Assembly: GCA_963762735.1 (NCBI GenBank)
Contig: CAVXMG010000006.1
Span: 1 to 64,000, forward strand
Length of the DNA stretch: 64,000 nucleotides
Direction: 5' to 3'
Origin: DASXKD01 sp963762735
GTDB taxonomy: Bacteria; Actinomycetota; Actinomycetes; Streptosporangiales; Streptosporangiaceae
Shown: piece by piece, positions 35,059 through 42,822 of the stretch
Position numbering within the stretch: the stretch's first letter is position 1
Layout: each line of letters starts with the position of its first letter
Position numbers and translations under genes: made by a program
Notes under the pieces: model-generated
Seen by the model: the letters and a program-made list of their open reading frames with translations, nothing else
Told to the model about the DNA's origin: nothing
Databases searched by the model: none

Positions 35059-35937
35059 ATGACCAGCGTTGCGCAGACGGGCGAGCGGATCGAGGAACTT
35101 CTGGCCTCGCTGCGGGCACGCGGCGGCACAGCCGCAGCGACCGCGGAGGAGCTTGTCCGCCTGCTGGTCGGCATGTACGGGGACGGCCTGGCCGCCATCA
35201 TGGCGGCCCTGGCCGAAGAGGGCGAGCCGGGCAGGGCCGTGATGGACCGGCTCGCCGCGGACCCCCTCGTCGAGGGCCTGCTGTTGCTGCACGGGCTGCA
35301 CCCGCTGGACGTGGATGCCCGGATCCAGCGGGCGCTGGACCAGGTCCGGCCCTACCTCGGCTCGCACGCCGGCGGTGTGCAGTACCTGGGCGTGAGCGAC
35401 GGCGTCGCCCGGCTCCGGCTGGAAGGCTCGTGCCACGGCTGTCCGTCCTCGACCGTCACGGTCCAGCTCGCGATCGAGGGAGCCGTGCAGGACGCGGCAC
35501 CCGAGGTGACCGAGGTGGTCGTGGAGGGCATGACCGCCCCGCCCGAGCCGAAGCTGCTGCAGATCGGGCCGCGCCCCGACACCGTGCCGGGCGGCGGCGC
35601 GCCGGCCAGCACGGCTGGCGGGTCATGGATCCCGCTGCCGGACATCGGCCCGCCCAGTTCCCGCCCGGTGACCGCGGCCGCGGGGGACCTGGCGGTGCTC
35701 GTCTGCTCGGTCCGCGGGACCCTGTACGCCTACCGCGACCAGTGTGCTTCCTGCGGTTCCTCGCTGGGCGAGGGGACGCTCAACCGTGAGGTGCTGACCT
35801 GCCCGTGCGGCAGCAGGTACGACATCTGCCGGGCCGGCGCGGGCCTCGACGGCATGGCCGCCCATCTCGACCCGCTGCCGTTGCTGGCCGACAGCCAGGG
35901 CGTGCGCGTGGCGGTGCCGGTGGCGGTGCCTTCATGA
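35059..35937 (+). CDS. NifU-like / Rieske-like fusion, putative hydrogenase electron carrier
   Basis: 292 residues. Residues 85-160 are a NifU C-terminal domain (QVRPYLGSHAGGVQYL, GSCHGCPSS with Cys125/Cys128). Residues 188-290 have the Rieske fold order: ITPLxD-like start (WIPLPDIGP), LYAYRDQCASCGSSL, then LTCPCGSRYDICRAG. The usual CxH/CxxH ligands are replaced by Cys (Cys229, Cys232, Cys248, Cys250, and Cys257 nearby), so the cluster would be all-cysteinyl. It occupies the place of the iron-sulfur protein (HhyE in M. smegmatis) thought to link Hhy to the respiratory chain. The stop overlaps the next start (ATGA). Confidence 0.85.
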   Translation: MTSVAQTGERIEELLASLRARGGTAAATAEELVRLLVGMYGDGLAAIMAALAEEGEPGRAVMDRLAADPLVEGLLLLHGLHPLDVDARIQRALDQVRPYLGSHAGGVQYLGVSDGVARLRLEGSCHGCPSSTVTVQLAIEGAVQDAAPEVTEVVVEGMTAPPEPKLLQIGPRPDTVPGGGAPASTAGGSWIPLPDIGPPSSRPVTAAAGDLAVLVCSVRGTLYAYRDQCASCGSSLGEGTLNREVLTCPCGSRYDICRAGAGLDGMAAHLDPLPLLADSQGVRVAVPVAVPS

Positions 35938-36674
35938 GCGGGCCCGCGGGCCTGCGCCGGTTCGTAACCGAACTACCGGCCTCGCCTGCGCCGACCGGCG
36001 CCCCAGCGGGCACCCCGGCAGAGGGCCCCGGCGTGGGCACGGAGGGGGGCCGCGCCGGGGCCGCCTCGCAGGCCGAGGAGAAGTGCGAGTTCTGCGCGGC
36101 GGAGATCCCGGACGAGCACGGTCATGTCGCGGACCTGGAGCAGTCCAGCCTGATGTGCGCCTGCCGCGCGTGCTATCTGCTGTTCACGCACGGCCAGGCC
36201 GGCCGGGGCAGGTACCGGTCGGTGCCCGACCGGTACGCCGTGGACCCGGACCGGCCGATGACGGCCGCCGAGTGGGACATGCTCGACATCCCCGTCGGGC
36301 TGGCGTTCTTCCTGCGCAGTTCGGCGGCGAACGAGGTGGTCGGCTTCTATCCGAGCCCCGCGGGCGCCACCCAGTGCCGTCTCGACCTGGCGGCCTGGGA
36401 CCGGCTCGCCGTGGACCACCCGCTGCTGGCGGCCCTGGCACCGGACGTGGAGGCGGCGCTGATCTGCCGCACCGACCACAGCGTGGAGCACTTCCTCGTG
36501 CCGGTCGACGTCTGCTACGAACTCGCCGGACGGATGCGCCTGTACTGGCGCGGCTTCGACGGCGGGGAGCAGGCACGGCAGAGCATCGCCGAGTTCCTCG
36601 AACAAGTGCGCTCGCGGGCCCGGCCCTTGGGCGGGGTGGCGGGGTCAGGGCTAGCACCAGTGCGGGAGTCCTGA
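35934..36674 (+). CDS. DUF5947-type hydrogenase-locus protein with Cys cluster
   Basis: 246 residues from ATG 35934 (ATGA overlap). After a Pro/Ala/Gly-rich 45-residue lead comes a zinc- or iron-binding pattern CEFC ... SLMCACRACYLLF, then a globular domain (RYRSVPDRYAVDP, WDMLDIPVGLAFFLRSS, FYPSPAGATQC, DVEAALICRT, FLVPVDVCYELAGRMRLYWRGFDGG). I recognise this as DUF5947, found in actinobacterial hydrogenase loci. Function unknown, perhaps assembly. The last residues (LGGVAGSGLAPVRES) are encoded by a copy of the hypF repeat. Confidence 0.8.
   Translation: MSGPAGLRRFVTELPASPAPTGAPAGTPAEGPGVGTEGGRAGAASQAEEKCEFCAAEIPDEHGHVADLEQSSLMCACRACYLLFTHGQAGRGRYRSVPDRYAVDPDRPMTAAEWDMLDIPVGLAFFLRSSAANEVVGFYPSPAGATQCRLDLAAWDRLAVDHPLLAALAPDVEAALICRTDHSVEHFLVPVDVCYELAGRMRLYWRGFDGGEQARQSIAEFLEQVRSRARPLGGVAGSGLAPVRES
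36630..36656 (+). repeat. Third copy of the 27-30 bp hypF repeat
   Basis: GGCGGGGTGGCGGGGTCAGG plus GCTAGCA differs from the hypF copies (22201-22260) at one or two positions. It forms the 3' end of the DUF5947 gene. It is not palindromic overall, unlike the other repeat family. Confidence 0.75.
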
Positions 36675-36675
36675 C

Positions 36676-37326
36676 GTGGCCGAGCTTGCCTTCGACTGCA
36701 TCGGGGCCCGGGTCGACCGGTATGCGGTGGTTCCGGCCCTTTCCCTGGTGCTGTCGATCAGCGAGACCAGCGGCCAGAAGGTGGAAGCGATCGCGCTGCG
36801 ATGCCAGATCAGGATCGAGCCGGCCAGGCGCCGCTACTCGGCCGTGGAGGCGGAGCGGCTGAACGATCTTTTTGGCGATACCGAACGCTGGGCGGACACG
36901 TTGAAGCCCATGCAGTTCAGCACCGTGGCGACGATGGTGCCGGGGTTTTCCGGCAGATGCGAGATCGACCTGCCGGTCCCGTTCACCTATGACCTGGAGG
37001 TGGGCTCCGCCCGGTACTTCGACAGCCTGGAAGCGGGCGAGATCCCGCTGCTGCTGCTGTTCAGCGGCACCGTGTTTATCGTCACCGACGGCCGCATGCA
37101 GGTGCAGCAGGTGCCTTGGAGCAAGGAGGCCGCCTACCGGCTGCCGGTACCGGTCTGGCGCGAGGCCATCGACGCCCACTTCCCGAACAGCGCCTGGATC
37201 AAGATGAGCAGGCAGACCCTGGAGGAGTTGCAGCGCTTCAAGTCCGCCCACGCGCTGCCGACCTGGGACACAACGCTGGCCGCGCTGCTCGCGCGGGCCG
37301 ACGCCGATACCACGGACCAGCCATGA
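36676..37326 (+). CDS. DUF6084-type hydrogenase-locus protein
   Basis: 216 residues from GTG 36676, 1 bp after the previous stop. Sequence phrases include MAELAFDCIGARVDRYAVVPALSL, EAIALRCQIRIEP, RRRYSAVEAERL, FSTVATMVPGF, CEIDLPVPFTYDLEV, GEIPLLLLFSGTVF, VPWSKEAAYRLPVPVW and FPNSAWIKMSR. This corresponds to DUF6084, conserved next to group 1h hydrogenases. It looks soluble and beta-rich. No catalytic motif is visible; an assembly or scaffold role is inferred from position. Confidence 0.8.
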   Translation: MAELAFDCIGARVDRYAVVPALSLVLSISETSGQKVEAIALRCQIRIEPARRRYSAVEAERLNDLFGDTERWADTLKPMQFSTVATMVPGFSGRCEIDLPVPFTYDLEVGSARYFDSLEAGEIPLLLLFSGTVFIVTDGRMQVQQVPWSKEAAYRLPVPVWREAIDAHFPNSAWIKMSRQTLEELQRFKSAHALPTWDTTLAALLARADADTTDQP

Positions 37327-38792
37327 CCGCGGACCCGGCGCACCTCGAGCACGCCCGCAAGGTGGCGGACGCCGTGCTGTATGAGGGGTATCTGCTCTAC
37401 CCGTACCGGCGGTCGTCGCAGAAGAACCGCACCAGGTTCCAGTTCGGCGTCCTGATGCCGCCGCCCTACCGTGCCGTGGACGAGCACGAGCCGTCGGCCA
37501 GCCAGACCGAATGCCTGCTCGAGTGCCGCGACGATGCCGGGGTCGACATCGGCCTGCGCTTCCTCCACCTGCAGCACCGGACCGCGCAGCGGATCGACCC
37601 GGCCACCGGCCAGGCCAGCGACGTGGACACGGTGCTGGTCGACGGGACCGAGTACGGCTCGTTCGACGAGGCGGTGGAGCGGGAGCAGCACCTGTCTGGC
37701 CGGATCGCCGACCTGCTCGATGCGGATGTGGAACTGCGTTTCGACATCCCCGCGTCGGAGGAGGCCGAGGAACTCACCGGCCCGGGCGGGGCGCCGGGCC
37801 GGCTTGTCCGCCGCTGCGCGCCGCTGACCGGTGCCCTCGTGGTCCGGGCCGAGCGCGCCCCCGGGCCCTACGGCGTGCTGCGGCTCCGGGTGCGGGCAGA
37901 GAACCGCACCGTGCCCCAGGTCCCGCTGCGCAGCCGGGACGACGGCCTGAAGTACTCGCTGATCGCAGCGCACCTGTTGATCGGCGTTGCCGGCGCCACG
38001 TTCCTGTCCATGACAGATCCCCCGGAGTGGGCAGCGGGCGAGGTGGCCGGGTGCGAAAACATCGGCACCTGGCCGGTGCTGGCCGGTCCGGCGGAGTGCC
38101 GCGACCTGATGCTGTCCTCGCCGGTCATCCTTTACGACCACCCCGAGGTGGCGCCGGAAAGCGCCGGGGACCTGTTCGACGCCACCGAGATCGACGAGAT
38201 CCTCACCCTGCGCACGCTGGCCCTGACCGACGCGGAGCGTCAGGAGGCGCGGGCGACCGACCCGCGCGCCGCCGATCTGATCGACCGCCTGGACGGCCTG
38301 CCCCCCGAGATGCTGGAGCGGATGCACGGCGCCATCCGCTACTTGTCACCGGCCCCCGGCAAGGCAGCCAAGACTCCGCCCACGTTCACCGAACCGCCCG
38401 GGTTCCCGGCCGAGTTTCCGGGTGCGGGCACGCCAGCGCAGCCCTGGTGGGATCCGGGGGCGGACACCTCGGTCTCCCCGGAGACCGACCATGTCCTGGT
38501 CGCCGGGGTGCGGGTCGCCCGGGGGAGCAGGGTTGTGATGCGACCTGGCACTCGCCGTGCCGACGCCCAGGACATCTTCCTCACCGGGCGCGAGGCGCTG
38601 GTGGAGGCGGTCCTGCACGACGTGGACGGCCAGGTGCACGTCGCGGTCAGCCCGGTCAGCGACCCACTCGCCGACCTGCAGCGCAATCACGGCAGGTTCC
38701 TCTACTTCGCCCCCGACGAGATAGAGCCCGTCCCCGCGGCCGGCGGCGGAAACGGTGACGACAGCGAGTACCGGAAGGAGGAAACACAATGA
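37323..38792 (+). CDS. Large conserved hydrogenase-locus accessory protein
   Basis: 489 residues from ATG 37323 (ATGA overlap). The open frame starts earlier but overlaps DUF6084 in another frame. It has a recognisable opening (ADAVLYEGYLLYPYRRSSQKNR, FQFGVLMPP), a middle with DDGLKYSLIAAHLLIGVAGATFLSMTDPP and CENIGTWPVLAG, and an ending with GSRVVMRPGTRRADAQDIFLTG and the characteristic hydrogenase-locus sequence RFLYFAPDEIEPV. No membrane segment or cofactor motif is seen. It is conserved with hhyL in actinobacteria as I recall; function unknown. Confidence 0.8.
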   Translation: MTADPAHLEHARKVADAVLYEGYLLYPYRRSSQKNRTRFQFGVLMPPPYRAVDEHEPSASQTECLLECRDDAGVDIGLRFLHLQHRTAQRIDPATGQASDVDTVLVDGTEYGSFDEAVEREQHLSGRIADLLDADVELRFDIPASEEAEELTGPGGAPGRLVRRCAPLTGALVVRAERAPGPYGVLRLRVRAENRTVPQVPLRSRDDGLKYSLIAAHLLIGVAGATFLSMTDPPEWAAGEVAGCENIGTWPVLAGPAECRDLMLSSPVILYDHPEVAPESAGDLFDATEIDEILTLRTLALTDAERQEARATDPRAADLIDRLDGLPPEMLERMHGAIRYLSPAPGKAAKTPPTFTEPPGFPAEFPGAGTPAQPWWDPGADTSVSPETDHVLVAGVRVARGSRVVMRPGTRRADAQDIFLTGREALVEAVLHDVDGQVHVAVSPVSDPLADLQRNHGRFLYFAPDEIEPVPAAGGGNGDDSEYRKEETQ

Positions 38793-38893
38793 TCGGCAAC
38801 CTCATCAAGGCTGCGCTGATCGCGGCGGTGCTGGCGTTGATTGTGCAGTCGCTGCCCGATATCAAGCGCTATCTCGAACTCCGCGAGATGTGA
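38789..38893 (+). CDS. 34-residue membrane peptide (DUF6893-like)
   Basis: ATGA overlap with the preceding gene and a strong AAGGAGGAAA ribosome binding site support translation. The peptide is one hydrophobic helix (LIKAALIAAVLALIVQSL) followed by PDIKRYLELREM. The PDIxRYLxxRxM ending matches small DUF6893-type actinobacterial proteins as I recall them. It may anchor the hydrogenase or its electron carrier to the membrane, which is an inference from position as last gene of the overlapping hhy operon. Confidence 0.75.
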   Translation: MIGNLIKAALIAAVLALIVQSLPDIKRYLELREM

Positions 38894-38991
38894 CAAGGCC
38901 CCAGGCGCCGGGCGCGACCGCGCTCGGCAGAGGATGAGCCCGTGCGTGGTCGCGCACAGGCTCAGGTACGCATCAGGTGGGTGAGCGACTA

Positions 38992-39243
38992 ATGGAGACG
39001 ATCATTGGGTTCTTGGCTGGTTACCTGGTCGGGGCCCGTGAAGGAAAGGCCGGCCTGGAACGGCTGAAGACGTCGGTGAAAGCCATCAGGTCCTCACCCG
39101 AGGTGCGCAAGATGGCGTCCGATGCGATGGTCCTGGCCGAGCAGATGGTCCGGCGGGTGCCGGCCGGTGGCATCACCGGCGCGGTGGTGAAGAACCTGGC
39201 GTCACGTGCCACCACGCGCGGGGAGACGTCGCGGGCGGCCTGA
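38992..39243 (+). CDS. Small protein with N-terminal glycine-zipper-like helix
   Basis: 83 residues from ATG 38992 (GGTGGGTGAG upstream); GTG 38977 would add five. It begins METIIGFLAGYLVGAREGKAGLERL, a hydrophobic helix with spaced Gly like YtxH-type proteins, followed by a basic helical part (SPEVRKMASDAMVLAEQMVRRV). It lies 98 bp after the 34-residue peptide, so it may be the last gene of the hydrogenase operon or separate. Membrane association is likely. Function unknown. Confidence 0.7.
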   Translation: METIIGFLAGYLVGAREGKAGLERLKTSVKAIRSSPEVRKMASDAMVLAEQMVRRVPAGGITGAVVKNLASRATTRGETSRAA

Positions 39244-39381
39244 CGCACAGCAGGCAGGCCGGTCGCCGCCCTGACGCGGAACTTTGCGCTGCCACTTAGC
39301 TTTCCTTCAAGTTGGCATGGGATTCTGCCACTGACTGTGCCCAGGCGGGCACGTCTGACTGCCCGAAGGAGTTGGCTTCGC

Positions 39382-40046
39382 ATGCCGGCAGGCCCAGAAC
39401 ACGATCACCACACCCCACCGGACAAGCCCGGCCTGCGGGCCGCCTGGCTCGGCTCCCGCCGGGTCGCGGTCCTGGCGGGCGTCATCGCCGTGGGCGTGCT
39501 CGCCGGTGCCGGGGTCGCGGTCGCCGCGACCAGCTCGCCCTCGCCGATCGCCCACTCCCACCGCGTCGCCGCCCGCGCCGTCCGCGAGGCCGCCGTTGCG
39601 CGGGCTGCTGCCCAAGGCACGCGTGGCGCATCCACGGCGCGCCCGGCCCGTTCGGGCCCGCCTTTGCCGGCCCCGGCCTGCTGGGCGGCGGGCTGTTCGG
39701 TGCCGTGCACGGCACCGTCGTGGTGCCCAAGTCCGGCGGCGGCTACCAGACCGTCGCGTTCCAGAACGGCAAGGTGACCGCCGTCTCCAGCACGTCCATC
39801 ACCCTGCGCAGCGCCGACGGCTACAGCCACACCTACCAGGTGACCAGCTCCACCATGGTGAACGCCCAGCGCGACGGCATCGGCTCGATCAAGAACGGCA
39901 ACCAGGTAATGGTGGACGCCACCGTCAGCGGCAGCACCACCACCGCCGTCCGGATCGTGGACCTGTCCCTGCTCCAGCAGGGCCTGCACGGGTTCCTCGG
40001 CGGCGCCCCCGGCGCCAAGGTCAAGGTGGCCGTCCCCGCCTCGTAA
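39382..40046 (+). pseudogene. Membrane-anchored or secreted DUF5666-like protein, frameshifted
   Basis: ATG 39382 (AAGGAG upstream) opens MPAGPEHDHHTPP, then a single transmembrane or signal segment (RVAVLAGVIAVGVLAGAGVAVAA). Near 39615 the sensible sequence changes frame to HAWRIHGAPGPFGPAFAGPG, then GTVVVPKSGGGYQTVAFQNGKVTAVSSTSITLRSADG and YSHTYQVTSSTMV, a small beta-barrel repeat like DUF5666. One indel separates the two parts. The intact form would be an extracytoplasmic OB-like protein. Confidence 0.7.
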
Positions 40047-40486
40047 GGCGCAGCCAGGAACGCTGGGTCATGGGCTGACGCTTGGTCTCTACCGGCACAC
40101 AGCCATTCCGTCATCCGGCTTGCCCGATCATGCCACATCGTCACCCGAAAGCCTCTGGGCGACGCTATGCGTTTGGGCTTGCGCCTAGCTGGTCCCATCG
40201 ATAGAGTGGCTGCCCGTGATAGCGCCACGCCTCGCCACGGGGAGTGGGCTGCTGCCGTTTTCGGCGTGGTTAGCCGCCGGAGGGGGCACGTTGCGTAAAT
40301 CCGGGTTAGCGGTCGGGATGCCCGGCTAGCTCGGCACTGGTTGAGGGTTCAATAGCGGAACCTTCGGCTGTAGCTAGCCGAAGGCGGCTCCACCATTTCG
40401 TCTGAATGGAGCCACGAGGGCATGAGTGCTGGGAACCGGCTACATAGAGTTAACGCCGCGGGAGGGTTGGTTGGTAGCGGCCACGA
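40047..40486 (+). other. Gap with two adjacent hairpins, no gene seen
   Basis: No convincing ORF. Two perfect hairpins stand side by side: CCTTCGGCT-GTAGCT-AGCCGAAGG (40361-40384) and GGCTCCA-N14-TGGAGCC (40386-40413). Neither has a T-tract. They lie about 75 bp upstream of the DUF397 relic and could be leader structures or a small RNA; there is no further evidence. Confidence 0.4.
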
Positions 40487-40700
40487 ATGCCAGATGGCGC
40501 CGACTTCGCGCGGGCCACGTGGCGTAAGAGCTCATGGAGTGCCATGAACGGCAATTGCGTGGAGGTTGCCGACCTTCCCAGCGGGCTGATTGGTGTCCGT
40601 GACACCAAATGACGACGGTCATGGGCCCGTTCTCGTCTTCGACAGTCCGGCTTGGGGTCGTTCATCGATGGCGTGAAGGAGGAACCTGACCTCTCAACCG
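40487..40700 (+). pseudogene. DUF397 protein relic
   Basis: ATG 40487 starts MPDGADFARATWRKSSWSA, then NGNCVEVADLPSGLIGVRDTK: the W-R-K-S-S and CVEVA...VRD(S/T)K motifs of DUF397. A stop at 40610 breaks it, and the expected continuation is found in other frames (DDGHGPVLVFDSPAWG, then FIDGVKEEPDL), so at least two one-base indels are present. DUF397 genes normally accompany an XRE/DUF5753 regulator. Here that partner relic is convergent on the other side of a terminator. Confidence 0.75.
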
Positions 40701-40702
40701 AC

Positions 40703-40741
40703 CCCGGGCCGGGACACGCAAGGCCGGCCCGGGTTTATTTA
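40703..40741. terminator. Bidirectional intrinsic terminator
   Basis: Perfect 10-bp stem CCCGGGCCGG / CCGGCCCGGG (40703-40712 and 40724-40733) with an 11-nt loop, followed by TTTATTTA. It lies between the convergent DUF397 and XRE/DUF5753 relics. Confidence 0.8.
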
Positions 40742-41611
40742 TGCCCAGAATGCGGCTGCTGTGGCCGATATGAGTGAAGTGATTGCGCTGGGTCCAAGGC
40801 CCGGTTCATTAGGTACTCGAATGCCACCCGATACATGATAGGTCTCTCTTCATCCTCGAGGTCGTAAGTGCCTTCGAGATGTTCAACGGAGACGATGTCA
40901 TGCGAGTGGGACCTCGTGGACTTGCGGGAACTGCATGTAGGAGAATGCCCCAGTCGGCAGGGCCGGGCGCTCCCTATCAAGGGGTAAATACCGCTGACCT
41001 CGACGTTCGGCAAGTGCGAGGCAGCTGCCAGGTGCTCCAATTGCTGGCGCATGACGGTGCTGTCGCCGAATCTGCGCCGGAGTACGGACTCGTCCATGAC
41101 CACGGACAACTGAAGTGGCGGGTCCCTCGCGAGGAGTTGCTGGCGCAGAAGTCTGGCCTCAGCCCGCCGGTCGGTCTCGGTCGCGCGGGCCAGGAAACAT
41201 GCGCGGCCAGAGCTCCGCTATAGCCCGGGCGTACTCGGGCGTCTGGAGAAGGCCGGGAACAACCTGCGGTTCCCAGTTCCATACCGACTCGGCCTCGGCC
41301 TCGGCGTAGACATATGTCGCGACTTGAGGAAATCTGGCCGCGGCCTTCTGCGGCAGGCCCTTCTGCCTCGACTCGCTGGCAAGGGCAAGTAGTTCGTCAC
41401 GATAGCCTTCGTCCACTCCGTAGAGAGCCAGAAGCTTGCGCAGGTCGGCTTGCTTCACGCCGATGCGGTGCAGTTCTATGCGGCTCAGCTTGGACCCGGA
41501 CCAGCCGAGGCGCTCGGACGCCTCTTCGCCGGTAAGGCCCGCATGCTCGCGCAGGCGCCGTAGCTCTGCCGCGAGCCGGCGGCCGCCAACGGAAGTGCCC
41601 TGCTCAGGCAC
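40735..41611 (-). pseudogene. XRE-family regulator with DUF5753 domain, multiple frameshifts
   Basis: Starts at 41611 with an HTH (LAAELRRLREHAGLTGEEASERLGWSGSKLSRIE), then RKLLALYGVDEGYRDELLALA and the DUF5753 start (YVYAEAEAESVWNWEPQVVPGLLQTPEYARAI). An extra T near 41197 shifts the frame; ATETDRRAEARLLRQQLL and SVVMDESVLRRRFGDSTVMRQQLEHL follow in frame two. Near 40960 it shifts again (RPALPTGAFSYMQFPQVHEVPLA) and near 40900 it returns (DIVSVEHLEGTYDLEDEE). With at least three indels the gene is non-functional unless the sequence is wrong. This family pairs with DUF397 proteins in actinobacterial development. Confidence 0.8.
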
Positions 41612-42107
41612 GCATCTGGCCTCCTCTCGGTCTCTGGGGGACCCCGGGAGGGTGTGACTTCATTGCAGCGTAGTGCCTGGTGTGGCCTGCGGTGAAGGCC
41701 CGGAGGGCTAACTGCACAGGGATCTGCACTGCAGTTTGCACTTTTGCCCATTGCATACAGCAAAACGCTGTCGTTCAATGGAGTTGCGGCCAGTAATACA
41801 CAGGGGGCCACATGATCGCCAGGGGGCAAAGGCGGAGAGTGCCACCGCCTTTTGCCCCGGCCGGGCCCGCCGGGCCATCGGCCCGCCGGATCGGTCCCGC
41901 CCTCGCCACTGCGTCGGAGCCAGGACCGCGCCACCGCGCACGAGGCCCGCCCGGGGAAACCCCCGCCCAAGATCGCGATGGAATCGCGTCGCAGGGGCGC
42001 CTACCATTCCGTCCCCGGACATGCTGCTGGGCCAGCGGTCGGACCCCGCCAGCCCAGCGGTAAACCAAGCTCCCCATCCTGAACCAACAGACCAAGGAGA
42101 CCTGGTA
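41612..42107 (+). other. Intergenic region with repeated TGCAC motifs
   Basis: No supported gene; the open frames across it are GC-driven. Around 41712-41760 there are three close copies of (C/T)TGCAC and a TGCAT within about 45 bp, a spacing compatible with an operator for the XRE relic or for the downstream gene pair. The remainder is featureless. Confidence 0.35.
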
Positions 42108-42227
42108 ATGATGAGCATTACCCTCAACCACGCAGCATGCAAGGGCCAGACCAGCCATTTCACCTGCGGAATCGCTCCCAGCACGGGGAAGTGGGCCGCG
42201 CCGGCCGCGAATGAGGTGGCCCCGTGA
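42108..42227 (+). CDS. 39-residue peptide, first gene of a small pair
   Basis: ATG 42108 (or 42111) has AAGGAG upstream. The peptide MMSITLNHAACKGQTSHFTC plus a short tail has two Cys and two His (HAAC, HFTC) and no membrane segment. Its stop overlaps the next start (GTGA), which supports real translation. It could be a small metal-binding or signalling peptide. I do not recognise it. Confidence 0.5.
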   Translation: MMSITLNHAACKGQTSHFTCGIAPSTGKWAAPAANEVAP

Positions 42228-42538
42228 TCGTTTCCCTTCTTGCGATCGGGGCGGCAGTCGCCCCGGTGATCAGCTGGCGCGCCGCCCGGTCACAGGGCCG
42301 TGCGGAGACGCGCCGGCAACTAGCCCGCGCCCGGGTGGACATGCACAGGGAAGTGAACCACTGGCAGGAGGCCGCGGCCCGCGCCAACGCCGAGGCGGCA
42401 CGGGTTGCCCGTGAGGCCGAGGCCTTCAAGGCGGGCTGCCAGTCCGGCCGCGAAGATGTCATCTCGATCGTGCCGCTGCTCGTGGCGGCACAGCAGCGCC
42501 CCGCGGACGAGGCACAGGCCAGCGGGGACCAGAGGTAG
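42224..42538 (+). CDS. Small membrane-anchored coiled-coil protein
   Basis: 104 residues from GTG 42224 (GTGA overlap). An N-terminal hydrophobic stretch (MIVSLLAIGAAVAPVISW) is followed by a basic, then Ala/Glu/Arg-rich helix likely to form a coiled coil, and a polar tail. The layout suggests a membrane anchor with a cytosolic helix. The position next to a decayed XRE/DUF397 pair hints at a small accessory or mobile module. Function unknown. Confidence 0.55.
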   Translation: MIVSLLAIGAAVAPVISWRAARSQGRAETRRQLARARVDMHREVNHWQEAAARANAEAARVAREAEAFKAGCQSGREDVISIVPLLVAAQQRPADEAQASGDQR

Positions 42539-42621
42539 CGGAGGGCTCCCTGCCGGTGGCCCGGAAAGCCGGTGGGGAGCCATGTGAAGGGGCCCCACAA
42601 CGCCGTGCCGGGCCCCATCTG

Positions 42622-42822
42622 CTACCTGGCGAAGAAGTGCAGGCCGATCCAGGCCCACGCGACCAGCACGCCCACCCGCCCGGTCCGGCTGCGCATGGCC
42701 CGGGTGAGCAGGTCCCCAAGAGAGGGGATCGGGGCGCGGGTCCTGGTCGCCAGCACCTGCAGCAGCACTATCCCGGCCAGGACCACCAGGTACCCGGCGA
42801 TCGTCACCTCGTGGGAATTCAT
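42622..42822 (-). CDS. DUF6186 family small membrane protein
   Basis: 66 residues: MNSHEVTIAGYLVVLAGIVLLQVLA (helix 1), a basic loop (IPSLGDLLTRAMRSRTGR), helix 2 (VGVLVAWAWIGLHFFAR). The RxGR ... AWxWxGxHFFAR ending is the DUF6186 pattern. Its start overlaps the stop of the 241-residue membrane protein (ATGA), so the two are coupled. Function unknown. Confidence 0.8.
   Translation of the reverse strand: MNSHEVTIAGYLVVLAGIVLLQVLATRTRAPIPSLGDLLTRAMRSRTGRVGVLVAWAWIGLHFFAR

Noticed and set aside
40047..42107. Integrated element or insertion sequence
   Set aside because: The region has decayed regulator genes and small ORFs but no integrase, transposase, terminal repeats or tRNA attachment site that I can see.
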